Assembly (NCBI RefSeq): GCF_037975245.1
Contig: NC_092582.1
Location: 22,776,577-22,840,576, forward strand
Source of the DNA: Apostichopus japonicus
Taxonomy: Eukaryota; Echinodermata; Holothuroidea; Aspidochirotida; Stichopodidae
DNA length: 64,000 nucleotides
Direction of reading: 5' to 3'
Part shown: one piece after another, positions 37,285 to 51,003 of the stretch
Layout: each line of letters opens with the position of its first letter
Position numbering within the stretch: the stretch's first letter is position 1
Position numbers and translations under genes: made by a program
Notes under the pieces: model-generated
The model's input: only the letters and a program-made list of their open reading frames with translations
Database searches by the model: none
Told to the model about the DNA's origin: nothing

Positions 37285-39391
37285 TTAAAGGTCTAACATA
37301 CTAAATGCAGTTATCCAAGCTATGTAAATATATATTCTAAACTATTATTTACAGAGCAAAAGAATGACACTCGCAAAGCTAAATGGCAATAAAGGCCAAA
37401 AGTCTCAACACAAAAATGTAAAATAAGTCTCAACATAAAAATGGAAAATGGGTAATACATATGCTATCCAACAACACTGCTTTACAATGGTGGTAAATTG
37501 AATTTGGGAATAGATGTGCAAATTTGGTCAATGAAACAGAGCTTTAGTTTTTGGTAAGCCATTAATATATATATCCTAGATTAATAAGATTATGGTAGTT
37601 CATAAATATAAGCATTATGAAAGCATACAGGCTTGCAAAAGGATGTGTACAGGTAAGGGACTACATTTTTAAGTGTTCATACTTCGTCTGATGTTGAAAG
37701 TGATTTAAATTTACCAATTCAGTATTAATTACAGACCTATCAATATTCGTTTCAAGTTGTTGGTAAGGTCCACTGGTGTGAAGAAAATCAGATATCTGTC
37801 TCCTGACTGTAAATTACTGATATCTACTGTACTTGTTCTGTACATCAAAATTCACACAAAATAGCATACTGCATATAAATATACTACTGTGCTTCTCCCT
37901 TGTGAAGCTCAAAACTATATAGGTGATTGTTATTGCCTTTAAGTACTGCCATCTCAGAATCTTGTTTCTATTAGTTTGAAAATTTGATTCAGTCGTCTTT
38001 ATACTGGCTAGATTAGGCGGTCTGCACAGACCCACACTACAGTGAGCACTGTAGAATTGTACTGTATTTAGTACACACTGTATTGAGGTGCTACATATAG
38101 TGAAACAAATATGATGCAATTTTCCACGTAGAATGTATGCAATTGCTAAAACCAATTGCCAGTAGCTACTTCTAAGTTCTAGGCCTATAAGAATTATCGG
38201 TATGAGTAAAGTATCTGTAGGCAGGCTGTCGGTGAAAGGCATATTTCCATACCGTCGCTTTGAACTACTGGGCATACCAAGGTATAGTTGTATAATGACA
38301 CACCTTAAGATGTTGGTACCATTTTGGGTTTTAGATCGACAATGCCTGAATGGTTAACATCCCCTTCCCCCCCCCCCAAACCTTAGATCAAGTACTGTAA
38401 CCTGTGTTTAGTCAATGATACTGTTAGTAGCCTATATAAATAAAATCGAATATATTGAAGTTGGCATTTCCGTATTACATTGAAAATCAAAATCCTCCTG
38501 GGGGTCAAAATCTATTAACTTGTCCCTTTCACCGATTGTATTATAGTAGCTGGATTGAATTTGTCCCCATCCGTTTGGAAACAGCAAAACAGGTGACAAA
38601 CATGGTTGGATAGATGGTCACCAAAAAAAACAGAGCTAGGTCTATATTTATGTCAACCATTCTACAGTGTAAAGTTCTACCTCAACTGACAAAACTAATA
38701 TTTTATTGCCTCCTAGAGTCCTACACCAGTCATTTTGGTGTAGTATTTGCCTCAATTGTCACAGAAAATAATTTCCACAGCTTCAAGTTCTTTTTCACTG
38801 AGAGCACAGATGTGAATATTAAACAGTATGTTAGACTAAAAACTAATTAAAAGCAATGTAGACTTCCAGCAAAAATTGGCCTGTACCTATGTTTAAACCA
38901 TCTGTACATCATGCACAGTACTTGTATGGCACTGCACATCAACAATGAATGACCTACTGTAGTATGTAACCTATCAATGTATCACTATCAGTATCAATGA
39001 AGCTGTTGGCATTTGCTAATAGTAATTGTAAAATAACAACAACATTGTGTTTAAACTGTTCTAAACTGCAGGCTCATTACACACATATCATGCAATATCA
39101 TTACTGGTTAATGTGCTTGTGTAGGACGAGACCAGCCAAGACAATGCCAATTGTTAGTGTTAATGATCGTATAGTTAACATCAAATTCAGACTGTATCTA
39201 CCTCTTGGTCTAAATAAGCTAGTCAATAACTACTCAGTAATGTGTTCACGATACTAACGTCTGTGATTTTATGTTAGGATTAAATGGCCTATAGTAGGCT
39301 AGGCTGATTTTGAAGACTGCAATGAGCAAATATTGCAGTGACTCTGATGAGAGAAACGACTACTTTGAAGAGTGTTCATAGACTGCCTCAC

Positions 39392-39660
39392 CTGGCTTGA
39401 GCCTCATCTAAGCTTTGATCTGTTATAGACATAATCTGCTGTAAAATGTCACCAATCTCCTGCCTCCTAGTTTCTTGGGAATGAGGACGATCGGTTTGAG
39501 GAGATGCCTGTTGAGAGCCGTCGTTGCCGTGGCTCACGCTAACCGGCTGCATCCCGGCGTGAGGTACCAAGCCACCGCTCTGTCCGATCGGTGGAACGAT
39601 GTGTCCTGGCGGCATATTGTAGCCTGCTTGATGCTGTAAAGAACGTTGTTGATCCTCCAT
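39392..39660 (-). CDS. pbx: PBX/extradenticle TALE homeobox protein, first coding exon
   Basis: This encodes the N-terminus of a PBC-class TALE homeodomain transcription factor, a nuclear cofactor of Hox and MEIS/PREP proteins. The 89-residue product begins [20 protein letters not shown], has a Gly/Pro/Gln-rich variable part, and ends with the highly conserved start of the PBC-A domain, [20 protein letters not shown], then R. The same block occurs in vertebrate PBX1-4 and fly Exd. The exon ends at a strong donor, CAG then GTGAGG (39391 downward), leaving phase 2 inside the Arg codon. The start is supported by an in-frame TAA two codons upstream. The rest of PBC-A, PBC-B and the homeodomain must lie on other exons; none was seen leftward in this window, implying a first intron of at least 39 kb. 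The family call is confident; the species-level paralogue is not assignable. Confidence 0.93.
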
Positions 39661-40100
39661 ACCTTAGTCTAAGTCTCTTAGCTTTCAAACAATCATTGAG
39701 AGGCCGAGTTGGGTTTTATAAATGCAGTTTCCCTGAGGGTAGTTTGATGTGAGTCTGCAAGCTTCTGCGCCTGACAGTTCCAGCCTCATACAGGTGAATT
39801 ATGTACAAGAATAGCCACAGCGAAGTATAAATTCACGTTATCCACTCCCCAGTAATAACTAAAATCCACACCGGAATATATCCATGTATGTCAGTAAATC
39901 TATCAAAATTGGTAGTTCAACAAGTAGGGGATTCCGTCACTGTCAGTCGGCGAGCAAAAACTGTTGAAAAGTTGGTGAAATGTTTTGATAATTGGAGGTG
40001 GAGAATGTAGATGAATAGGGACAGATGCCAGTCAAAGCGCTAACGTGTCAAGGGTCTGTCAAGAATAGACTCCGCCCATTGTCATGAATGACAGTTACTA
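39661..40100 (-). promoter_or_regulatory. pbx: pbx 5' flank and likely promoter
   Basis: On the minus strand a TATAAAA (39720-39714) lies about 54 bp before the ATG, which would give a very short leader; a start farther upstream is equally possible. The flank has four copies of the MEIS/PREP/TGIF core TGACAG or its complement (39772-39777, 39940-39945, 40056-40061, 40089-40094), a TGATTG PBX-type half-site near 39690, and a GC-box-like CCGCCC (40072-40077). Base composition is less AT-rich than in neighbouring sequence. The motifs are seen directly; promoter function and autoregulation are inferred. Confidence 0.5.
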
Positions 40101-40333
40101 TGCCAACAGATGCACTGACTTTATAATAGGGACTTTGTTATGTTTTGCTATAGCCACTGCTTTGTTTACCATATCAGTATGTTCTTTTTGAACTGAAATG
40201 ATTATAAATCTATTTATTATTAAAATTTATATTTGTTAAAATCAAATAATTTTCATAAATAATATTAATAAGACCCATGTGAATTTAGAACTTTCTATTA
40301 AACCCTTTTGTTATAGTGGTTGGTTCAGATCAA

Positions 40334-40723
40334 TCAATTCTTTGTCTGACGGAATAGGACAAGCCCTTTGTTGTCCGTCTGTTTATATTGCAGTACTACT
40401 CCACGAAGAATACCGAGATTGATAAATAATTTCGACAACAAACGGTGATAGCAAATTATCTCTCCATCACTAGGCAATAAATCTTGTAATTTTGAAGCAT
40501 CACGAACGATGATGAATTTACCGAAAAAAGGCGGTAAAATGAATTGTGTATCGAGTTGGGAAGGACACTGTCCAATTTCAAACAATTGATGAACCACGAG
40601 TATATACAACTCGCTGACCAAGGTGGATATTTCACTATTTTCATGGCGCACCGACTGGTCGATGGCTCAACGGATGGGGATGGGGAATTCTTTCGCCTCT
40701 TGAATTTTGCCATCGCTGGACAT
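40334..40723 (-). pseudogene. Small open frame of unknown function with one internal UGA
   Basis: From ATG at 40723 the frame reads MSSDGKIQEAKEFPIPIR, then a TGA (40669-40667), then runs uninterrupted for another 110 codons to a stop at 40334, ending DNKGLVLFRQTKN. The second part looks protein-like (for example GKFIIVRDASKLQDLLPSDG) with mixed hydrophobic and charged residues and no low complexity. No family is recognised. It is intronless as seen. The UGA could be an inactivating TGG-to-TGA type change, a polymorphism or sequencing error, recoding, or a sign that the real start lies after it. A retrocopy pseudogene is my preferred reading. It lies upstream of pbx on the same strand. Confidence 0.35.
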
Positions 40724-43480
40724 GTTTTAATCTTTATACACATCACAGACATTGATAGCAAATTAATGATCTTGCCAGAAATTTCTCCTTCACAAGAAAC
40801 TTGATTAAAAAAAAATATTGGGAATCTTCAAGCTCCTTGCTGCAATTGCGTCCGCAATTCCTAGACCTTCATGCCGTTTCGAGATACCTTTTGTAAGTTG
40901 ATACTGTTACGGTACCAAAATTAGTGAACTTGATGCAAGCGGGTGCGATGTCATAAATCCACTTTGAAAAAACTTGTTAAATTTTGTTTGCACCCAATTT
41001 GGTAGAGACCGCATAATATGGGTATTACCTGACTGAAACCTACATTTAGTGTAAGCTTTACGCCTTCTAGATGTACGTTAATATGGTAAGTATTGGTCCA
41101 TATTTTTGGGGTGGCTGAAATCACTGTGGAGATTCTACCCCCCTTCCACCTCTCCGCAGATAATGATTGCCTAAATAGGACATTCCGAATTTAGGACGTT
41201 TCAGAGAGGGAAAATGTTGCGAGGGGTTAGCCGTACACAAAATGCTTCTGGAACTTAAGTTGAAAAAGTTAACTTTTTTTCTTCTTTTCTCTTTTTTCTT
41301 TTTGTTTAAACTTTTTGGCATATTTGGGAGAAATATTGTTGAACCTGTATCCTGAGTCCAAGGCGGTAAAATCAATAGAGTGAAAATCAAAAAATTAAAC
41401 TGAAAGATTGTATTGTCACGGATTGTAACTATGACATCACGACTGTTTGCAAGTTCATGTTCACTTAACGTGCAGTGCAAGTTACCTCAGCTATCGATAA
41501 CACGAAACCGGTATAGGCCCTTTGTATAAATAGAGAATATACCGAATGCAAACTATTTCACCAAGCGTGGTGCCAACATTAATTATGTGCTTAATTCATT
41601 GGTCAAAAAGAAATTTACCTCTCGAATATTAATTCAATCAGAGTGAAATCCTATGCGACTCTCAATTGGGATTGCCTTGTGAACCCAAATTATCATTGAC
41701 AATCAGAACTAGTTCAGAAACTATGTTAGTGCTGTAAAGGTCGCGCTGACCCGACATACTAGTACATAAGTACATCGTAAACAGCTCCCTCTATTTACTA
41801 GTACCACTGACCGGTATAGTATGTAGGTACCGCATCACAATTAAAGTAGTGTACATCCGCTCGAAAGGTTAACCATTGTCAGAGAATAGAGGTAAAAGTA
41901 CCAAAGATAAAGCTTGTTTAAGCATGTTATCAGTTACTGTCATTGTTTGTTCTGCCTTTATATGAAAGAACATAATTTAAAGTACAGATGGTGTGACAAT
42001 AGGGAGGATCGAAGGTGATATAAACCATTTTAGAAAATCTTTGGTTAAATGTTGATATTACTCCGAGCGAGCAAATGGAAGGGTGGGGGTTCAGTATGCT
42101 AAACTTGCTCCTCTTCTAGCTCAAAATATAACGGTCTTTATATGTAAGTTTGCAAGTGCCATGATAGGCTAAGATCTCAGCTATAATGTGGTGGGTAGGA
42201 TATACCAGTTGAAAACTTCTATCTATGCTTTGGCAGGTCTTGAAAGTGACGAGTTTAGTGTTTAAGTCAATTGAACAATTAATTGTGGTGCGAGACCTGT
42301 ATGGGCGGCATGCAGCAATTCCAACCGTTCTATTTATCATACATGGTAGAGATATACTTGCGATAAACAGATCTTCCACAGAGCTATATCTAAGAAAAAT
42401 ATTGCTCCGTATTGTGTCAGAAAGTTGCCAAATTTGGCCACTGTGTGATGTCATAATGCTGCTATATAAGAAAAAAGCTATAGGAAGTGGAATAGGCTAT
42501 GGTTGCTAGCTTGTTTGTTTATTATGTTAAGTATACTTCTAATATTTATATGTATTTCTCTAATAGGAACCAACGTAGGCAGTGTTGATGTCGAAAAACA
42601 ATTACCGCCAATATTACAGGTTAGATTATTTAAAAACGTCAGAATTTCTAGAATTATTACTGGTCCAAGCAATATCCTACCAAAGGAAAATGAACAGTGC
42701 AGTATATAAAGAAATAGCAACAGATATTCAGGTATACAAGAGGATCGATTATTTCATATTTAACATGCTGAAGTCTTCTTGCTATATAATCACAGCGGAG
42801 ATAAATCTAACCGAAATTCGAACGAAATAAGTTTCTATAAGAGTTTTGCTTAACTGTTTTTTTTGGGGGGGGGGGGGATTTGGGGGGTGGGCGGTGGTGG
42901 TTCATTGTGTGAAAGGTCCAGTTCATGGTTGGGTTTATATCACCTTTGTATAATTTTTGACAACAGCAACTGAGTTTTGACAAACGTTGTCGTTATAGTA
43001 CCAAATTGTCATGGGGTAAAAAACCTTTTCAAGTTTTTGGCAATTGTAAACTTCCATCTCGTTATATAAAAATACCCTTTAATTTGGTTTTTAACAAAAT
43101 GAAATAAAACTGTACTTGAAAAGCGCAAAGTGAAACCTTAGGAAAGAAGTGTCGTTAACTTAAAATGCCCTAGTGTTGAAAACAACATTCAAAAAGTGTT
43201 GTGGTAACTTTGTATAAGGTCACATGTCCCACTGTCCCTGTCCGGATGGACATAGTCTCACCCTACCGACGGGACCGGTATATGTTTCATTTATAGTACA
43301 GGGGGGGGGGGTTCCGTTAAGATAACATTGTATAGCAGAAATTACATGTTTGAAGAAGAATACCAATGTACAAGCAGAAATAGAAAAAGAAGTGAAAAAT
43401 TATACAACCCGCAAACCATGACGTAATAAGGTCAAATAAGCTATATAATTGCTGGCGAAAATGCATCCACATTGACGTGA
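40724..43480. other. Non-coding stretch
   Basis: No supported gene. Contains a T-rich patch (41275-41310), a G-run (42867-42880) and a G-run (43302-43312). Open frames on both strands at 42116-42509 overlap each other and show no known domain. Confidence 0.5.
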
Positions 43481-43487
43481 AAAGACA

Positions 43488-43620
43488 ATTACTATTATTA
43501 TCATCATTATTATTTTTGTTGTTGTTGTTATTATTGTTGTTATATTGTTGTTTTTATTTGTTAATATTATTGTTGTTATTATTATTGTTGTTATTATTAT
43601 TATTATTATTATTTCTTTTT
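43488..43620. repeat. ATT/GTT trinucleotide repeat
   Basis: About 130 bp of ATT and GTT triplets with short interruptions. Open frames over it encode only Leu, Ile or Asn runs. Confidence 0.9.
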
Positions 43621-45908
43621 TTAAAGTTTGGAATGGGCGTGATCTCACACCAATTGGTAGAAACACAATTGGGAAGTCTTTTGCAATCAGCCTTGCAACC
43701 TTTTTTCCTTTTCAGGTTCTGCCTAGCCCTCCAAAAGATTTTATTCATAATACCCAAAGTACTATTTTTGACCTATATGTGTCTTCAACACATGCATGTA
43801 TCATAAAAAAATTACATTTACAAGAAAGTACAGGTCACAAATGTGACATATAGCTAAATTGAACCTAACGCACTCGTTCGTTAAAGAGAACAAAAATAAC
43901 AACAACTTGACAACCAACAAAGCCAATAAAAAAAAAACATTAATTAAAATGGTCAGAGTTTGATATATTCCAACTATCACATTGTGTAAATTGAACATAA
44001 ATTTGCACATATCGACCAAATTCGAATTTAATGCTCCAATTTTCATTACCATATTTGTCTTGCCAGAGAGAGATATAGAGAGAGATAATAACATTTAAAA
44101 TTATCTTTAATTGACAGAAAAAGATTTAGGTGGAATGCAACCTGTTTTGTTAAGTACGATATTCTTAAGACAGCTCTTGCTTCTTGAAGACTAATCTATC
44201 ACTGCGTGTGTGCGGTCATCTACCTAAGCAAGCAGCTATAGGGGCTTTAGCAGTTAAAAGCGACTTTATACCACTGATAAGGCTTTAAGGTAAAAAGGGA
44301 GACAACAAAAAATGTCTTTAAAACGAATTTCTGCGATGAATTTCAATTTTACATGAGTTTGACACAAAGTGTATAACTCACGCGGTCGTTCACCCTGCCG
44401 TCGTATTCAGTAAGCAAAATAGAAAAAGTAAAAAAAGAAGAAAAAACACAGACTGGTATATAAGTATATACCGTACCATAAAGTGACGCTTGGGGAATAT
44501 TCTTATGTGTTTACTGATGAAAGAATTTTCAGCATAATTTATATATATGTGCCCAAAAGCGTAACTTTTGGATAACACATTGGAATTTAGTTAAGTATAT
44601 ATGAGTTAAATACTCAGAGATATATTGGTAAGACTATATACCAGTATATATAACGCAAACGTTTGATAAAAAATACATTTTTTTAGTCTTTTATATCACT
44701 TTGTGTCAGTTTCATATATAGGCCTACATAGCATTACCTTCAATTTCAATTTGGTTTTGATTTTCTCAGTTGGAAATGAGCTCTTTTGTTTATGTCTTTT
44801 ACTTTGATTCTTGAGTGCGTTATTTTAGGCTCTCTTTGTATATATATACATGTATACACATTGTCTTCATCAAATTTATCCGCTCAATAACATATGTATG
44901 CCTATTTCGACACTATAGTCGATCCGTAATGACGACGACAGTGCAAATTATTATAATTGGTAAAGTTTCATTACAAACCATGAAACAATGAAGAGAATAA
45001 CGATAATTTGAATGATATCACTATTTATTTTGCACGAGAATAATACCAAAACCAAAGCAAAAATGTATCAATATAAACGAAAATCATGTTTAACTCGATA
45101 CATAAAGCTAACTGTTAGTGAAGATGCTAGAATGCTGCATGTTCAACCCCCCTCCCCCTGCTCCTGGCACCGGTCCTCTCCTCACCCAAGAACATGCCTG
45201 GTGAGAGGGTACACGGGTCAGCGGTGGTTACAGCCCCGGAGCCCGGAGTCAAGTATATAGGGACAACATATAAATGGCCCCGGGAAATATATGATGAAGA
45301 ATTACATATTTTCATTCTCATAATATGCATAAGAAATAAAAATGGCCAGGTCACATATACGGTAATTGTCCTCGGGCCCCGGAACTAGCTTTCGACGCCC
45401 GCTGCTCACGAAGAGAAACTGCCCTCTCGTGCATCCTATCTTAAATTCTTTATGAAGTTTTGATTGAACGGCTTTGGTTCATATTATAGATTTTATATAA
45501 GGAAGACTTCTTCACCGTATACAAACCATATATATATACATATAATCCATTCGAATAGAAAATTTTCAGTTGATTTGTATAGTAAGGTTAGCTGTATATT
45601 ACTGCAATGCTCTAAGGCTTATAAACGACGGACGAATCGAAAACAGTCACGTTATATCTCTACATCGTAAATGTAGATATAATTGTTAGTTGCTACCGGC
45701 TGTCGATCTGTAAAAAAAGCGTCTGTAACTTTGAAGTCACTCTCGGTCATTCAAAAACGGTTTGCGCAAAATTGAAGAAAACGCTGCACGGCGTAACCAA
45801 AGCTAACTTGATTAAGGCTTAAAGGGCATGTGTGTACCCATCAAAGACTCCCGTTCACTAACGTTTATCACGATGAAGTTTGCGAAGTTATCACGAAGAC
45901 ATATATCT

Positions 45909-45967
<59 letters not shown>

Positions 45968-48900
45968 AATTAAGATCGTTTGATTACCATGACATGTAAA
46001 TGTATTGATTGATTGAATGCTGGATTGATAACACAAGATAATACTGTTACTATATATTTGAAATTTCTTGCCATTTGAAAAAAAAACTGAGTTTGGTCGA
46101 ATGTTTATAATTTTTCATTTCATTGAATTTCAGTTATATAGATGAATTCTGTATAATCTTCATTAATCAAACAAGAAATATAAGAGGGGGTTCTAACCCC
46201 TCCCCCTCCCACTGCAACCCTTCACTCTCACCTGGCGACCCCTCCCCAACTCCTTTCCCCCCATTTCGCCTGAACTTTAACCTCTTCATGAATGTTTTGT
46301 CTAAGAGCAATCCTTAAACCCCGAGATTGCACTTTTGAACGCCATCATTTCGAAGGTAACTCAAAATCCCGGTTACTATTCTCTCCTTTTTATATACATC
46401 TCATAAGACACCATTTATACAGTACATTTATACACAAAGATAAAGAAGGCTTCAGATATGAGCATCAAAAAAACAAAAACCAAAAAGAATACACGGTTAG
46501 ATTTGATATGTTGTAAACCCATGTCATTTAAGATCTTTCAAAACCCAGCTGTTCTGACATAAAAAAAAAATAAAAAAGTTATATTCTCAGCTTCTAAAGT
46601 ATCCAATGATTTTTTTTTTGTTTTTTACATTCCTACTGAGATTTCATAAATCGACAACCTTTAATGCAATGTTTCCCTGATGTGCAGAGAGAAAGAAATA
46701 AGGAAATAAATAAATAGGAGGAAGATAGATAGAAAGAAAGAAAACACTTAATGTAGATCGGTTTGAAGATAGCTCCTGGGGAATATGATTAATGAAGTAA
46801 GATGGAAATAATTTGATAAAATTGCACCGTAAAATGTCTTCGAGTCCCTTTAAACATTTAATGAGCATTGATTTGATGAAGGCAGAGAAGACGAAGACGA
46901 AATGAAGAAGAAAAAAAATATTCTCTTAGATATAAGTTTTAGAAAAAATATCTTCTTCAGTAAAAGGTTCCACTCCATTTATTTCTCTTATCGCTTCGTG
47001 AAAGATTTTTTTCTTCTCTTTTTTTTTGCTGGTTCGCTTGAAGGATATTTTCCTTCGATCGTTGACTCTAACGTTTAGCTGGGAATTCTTTCTTAAAACA
47101 TTCGTATCTTTTATTATATCTCTTCTCTTTTTTTCCTTTTTTTTCCACCCACTTAAGTGTTTTTGACAGATATTTTCCTCCAGCAAACTTTATTTAATTT
47201 ACGAGCGCTTTATCAGATGTTTCTGTTGCCTCAGAGATGCACATTTTCACAGGTAAATGCAAGTTACCAGATCTTCAGTAATGTTGACACGGGGTGTTTC
47301 GTTAATAAGAGAGAAAGTTTTTCCCCCACCCCTCCCCCGCCCCCAAATAAGAGAAATAAATAAGTAAAAAATTCAAAATCGACGCAAGTCATGCATATAT
47401 AAGGATTTCAAACACCACTATATATTAATACACTGTACAGACAAAATTGGCCAGTTTGATGGAAATCCGACAAAGTTGAGATCATTTGAAATATTTGCAG
47501 TTCAACTTTCACTTGTCAGGAAAATTATTAAAACGAACTAAATGTTGCATATATTAGGTAGAAAATGTACTTTCTAGCACTAAGGAAGTTATCTTCACTA
47601 TGTAGGCAAGTATTTATGCCATTATTGTCAATCGTTTCCACGGCTGCCTTTGAGATTTGCGCAATCTAGTGACTCCTTATCCACAAAGCTATATAGAGCT
47701 GTCATATGTGACAATCATACGTACTGGTATATTGAAATGACTTTTCATGACACTATTTATGAGACTCTACCACTATGCGTGGTCGTGGAACTGGTGAAGC
47801 CCACCGACAGGGGTGGGTATCTGGGGCTCCTCCCCTTCCCACCCCCAGGAAAAGATAAACTTGTAGTCGCCAAATGATACATTCCGAGGTATATATACTT
47901 AGATTATTCATATATGTCTTGATAACTTTACACGCCAGTATAATCTCAAGGTTGTGCAAGCTCCTTTTGAATTTTGGGGTGAGGTTGAAAAAAGGGGGTG
48001 TACAATCACACAACAGCCCGCGTCTGAAGGGACTTATTTCGGATAGGCTTTCCCTCCCCCTGACCCCCCCCCGCCCCACCCACGCACGTCTGGCTAAGCC
48101 ACTACGGGTCATGATATTATTACACGCATACTGTATAACCACTCTTTATTGTACTGACATGCACGCCCATACGCACGCAAGCAGTAAGTTCAAAAACGTA
48201 TAGCAGGACATACGTGCAATGGCTTTAGTGAAAGGTATATTTGGCATAATTTTAGTCTTTTAATGTTATAGCCTAAGGTCAAAAGGGCAAATATGAGTGC
48301 TGGTTATGTTTCTACAACGGTTCTTGTTTGCAAAATGCTAAATGCCTGGAATACTCCTTTAAGGCTATAAATTGATGATGACGTCGGATACTCAGTGTGG
48401 CCATGTTCATGTTAATCCATATTTTGTTTTATAAATTTTAATAATTCAAAAAATTGATTAAGTTCTTTCAAGTTTATATCAAGATTAATGCACCGTCGGA
48501 TGACATTCAGTACCATTTGTAGTTGGCAAATTTGTATTCCTTTTATAACGTGTCATTTGAGGTCACGCGTCTCTTTTGAGTTTTGTGTTGCATCTGAGGG
48601 AACTCATATAATTGGTTGTGTCCTAGACTTTATAATCCAGTCGCTTTGACTGATGAACTTCAGCTGTTGAAAGGGTCACTTATCAAAACTTAAAAATGTT
48701 ACATACAAACCTGGACTGTTTTTGCAGTGGTTTATAAAAGTCTCCAGATGAAAGGCATCCTTTAAATCGTTAGTTAATCATTTGTTATTTACATATTATA
48801 AATTGATCAATAATTTAATAATTTGCAACTCCAAATTTATCATTTTTATTTTCATGACACTAACTAGGCCTCCGTATACAGGTATCACATTTTTACACCG

Positions 48901-50840
48901 TATACCGTATAGCGTGCATGTGCCATATAAGAAAAATAACGTTGTTTTGGTGAGACGTTGTTTCGGCCTACATTACTCCATCGTATATCGTGATTAATAT
49001 CGAATATTAATTCTAAGAGTCGAATTTATTCTTTGAGAGTGTTCAGGGTTCAGGGGCATCGAGAACCAGGTATGGTGGTTATCGGCCTCCTCTATGTAAA
49101 CTCTTGCATCCCATATTTCCTTTCCCCCTCATGCATTACTTTCCCGGGCCCCCTCCAAATTACCCCCCCCCCCCACGCACACACTCATACACACTTTTAG
49201 CATACCCATCTGACATCTGGAATAAAATTATGTATATATACAGATGAACAAACATTGAATATAAGTACATATAACTATATGTTGTCCCTAAGTTACCATC
49301 GCAAAATATGAATAAATTCAATACGCTCCTTTAATGATTCTATAGACTACATTTTCGTTATCTAAAACTTTGTTTACATCCTTATATCAACTTTGCTTCG
49401 CTCGAAATGCATTGATGATTAATTGTGGCTACGGATCGAGTAGTTATTAAGATAGGCAGTAAAAATGATCATCATTGCTGAAACTGATAGTCTATCAAAA
49501 GTGTAAACAAAGTAAAATCATTTTGTTTCTGTATAATTAAACTACATTTATGTCGTAAAAGACATAAGTGCTTATAATATGTATGTATATGAATATATGT
49601 ACGTCGTAATGGATAATATACACTGTATATAATATGCTACACATTAAGATATGGGTCGCTATGGAGTTTTTCCCCTCACTAACTTAGGTATCAGTGAAAA
49701 AGAATATTGTTGGATATAAGTCATTTGAGACGACAGTGAATCGGCTTTTCTCTTGTCATTTAATTCAAACACAACAAACATATTAACGATTCCTGTTTCT
49801 ACACATATACCGTGCCGTGTATATCGGCTTTATTATAGGGAAATAACGTAAGTGATTAGCCTAATAGCATTATGATTAACGTTGGGCCTAAGCTATGTGA
49901 GTTTAACATAAAATACGCGCAAGCTAACCTAATATAGCATAGGCACATACGTTAATCATAAAGGCGACTAAGCTAAGACTATAGCAACGTAAAGTATATA
50001 TGTAGCTTAGGAATCCTGTTACATAGCCTACTACATAGTAGTATTAATTTCGAGATTCGGGGCTTCATATTTGTTATATAATATTCAGGATGCAGATGCT
50101 TCGCAAACCAGTTCGGGACCGAAGACAAATATTTCTTCGGGCCCTCTTTTTGCACCTCTTCATGCAGCTCACAGTTTCCCGGTCCTTCAATATTTCCCCG
50201 GACCCCCTTAATTAAATTCCGAGGCCCCGGGACTGCAATCCCCGACCCCCCCCCACCCACAGGCTTTCGTTATGCCTCACAGGATGGTGACCTAGGAGTG
50301 ACATTCACACTGATACACTGAGTGACTTCGTGCAGCCTATACATTTCGCTCTAAAAGCAAGTGAATATTTCCACTGTAACAATTTCCTGCTTTAGAAATT
50401 CAATTTGAGTTAAAGACTGACATTGCTCCTGTATACGATGAACATTGCATGTGTGACACTGTCGCACACATTTTCTAACCCTTTGGAATTACATAGTGGC
50501 GGTATGTGGCTTTCAAAATTATATTCATAATTAATTAGTTAATTGTATCAATGAAATCTATTTCATTTATTTCTTCATGAATTTCAGGTGACCTAGTAAC
50601 TTTAACGACTGTATCTCATGTGATTATCTCAAATATATGATATCACATTTGGTTAATTTTTTTTTTAATAATGATGTATGCGGCATTATATGATTATGAC
50701 TGTTAGATTTGTATGCACAGGTCCTCTACGATCTCTATATAATTACTAATCATGCATATTCATAAGGTTTCTTGGCAGTTCATCCAGTTGGGAACAAAGT
50801 TGTTTCTTATGTGTACTGTAGGCCAGTTATGTCCCTTTCC
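43621..50840. other. Non-coding stretch
   Basis: No supported gene. Holds a (TA)n tract (45907-45966), C-rich patches (45146-45180, 46197-46265, 47325-47345, 48053-48085, 49167-49177, 50237-50262) and two related GC-rich segments with CCCCGGGA/GGGCCCCGG words (45225-45390 and 50128-50245) that look like pieces of one dispersed repeat. Open frames are short and unremarkable. Confidence 0.5.
45907..45966. repeat. TA dinucleotide repeat
   Basis: About 60 bp of nearly pure (TA)n. Confidence 0.95.
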
Positions 50841-51003
50841 CAAAGCACTCGTATACTGACAGTATGAGTATCACGTGTCTGTAAGATAAATATCTATAAA
50901 TATCTATAAATTTATATAATCTATAAATATCTATAAATAAGATAAATATAAAAGTCTGTAAAGATAAATAGGAACTGCTCATACTGTCCGTACGAGTGCT
51001 TTG
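50841..51003. mobile_element. Small AT-rich foldback element
   Basis: Inverted repeats of 26-28 bp (50841-50868 beginning CAAAGCACTCGTA; 50978-51003 ending TACGAGTGCTTTG) differ by one substitution and a 2-nt indel. They enclose about 110 bp of ATAAATATCTA repeats. No clear target duplication is seen at the edges, so its status as a MITE is likely but not proven. Confidence 0.55.
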
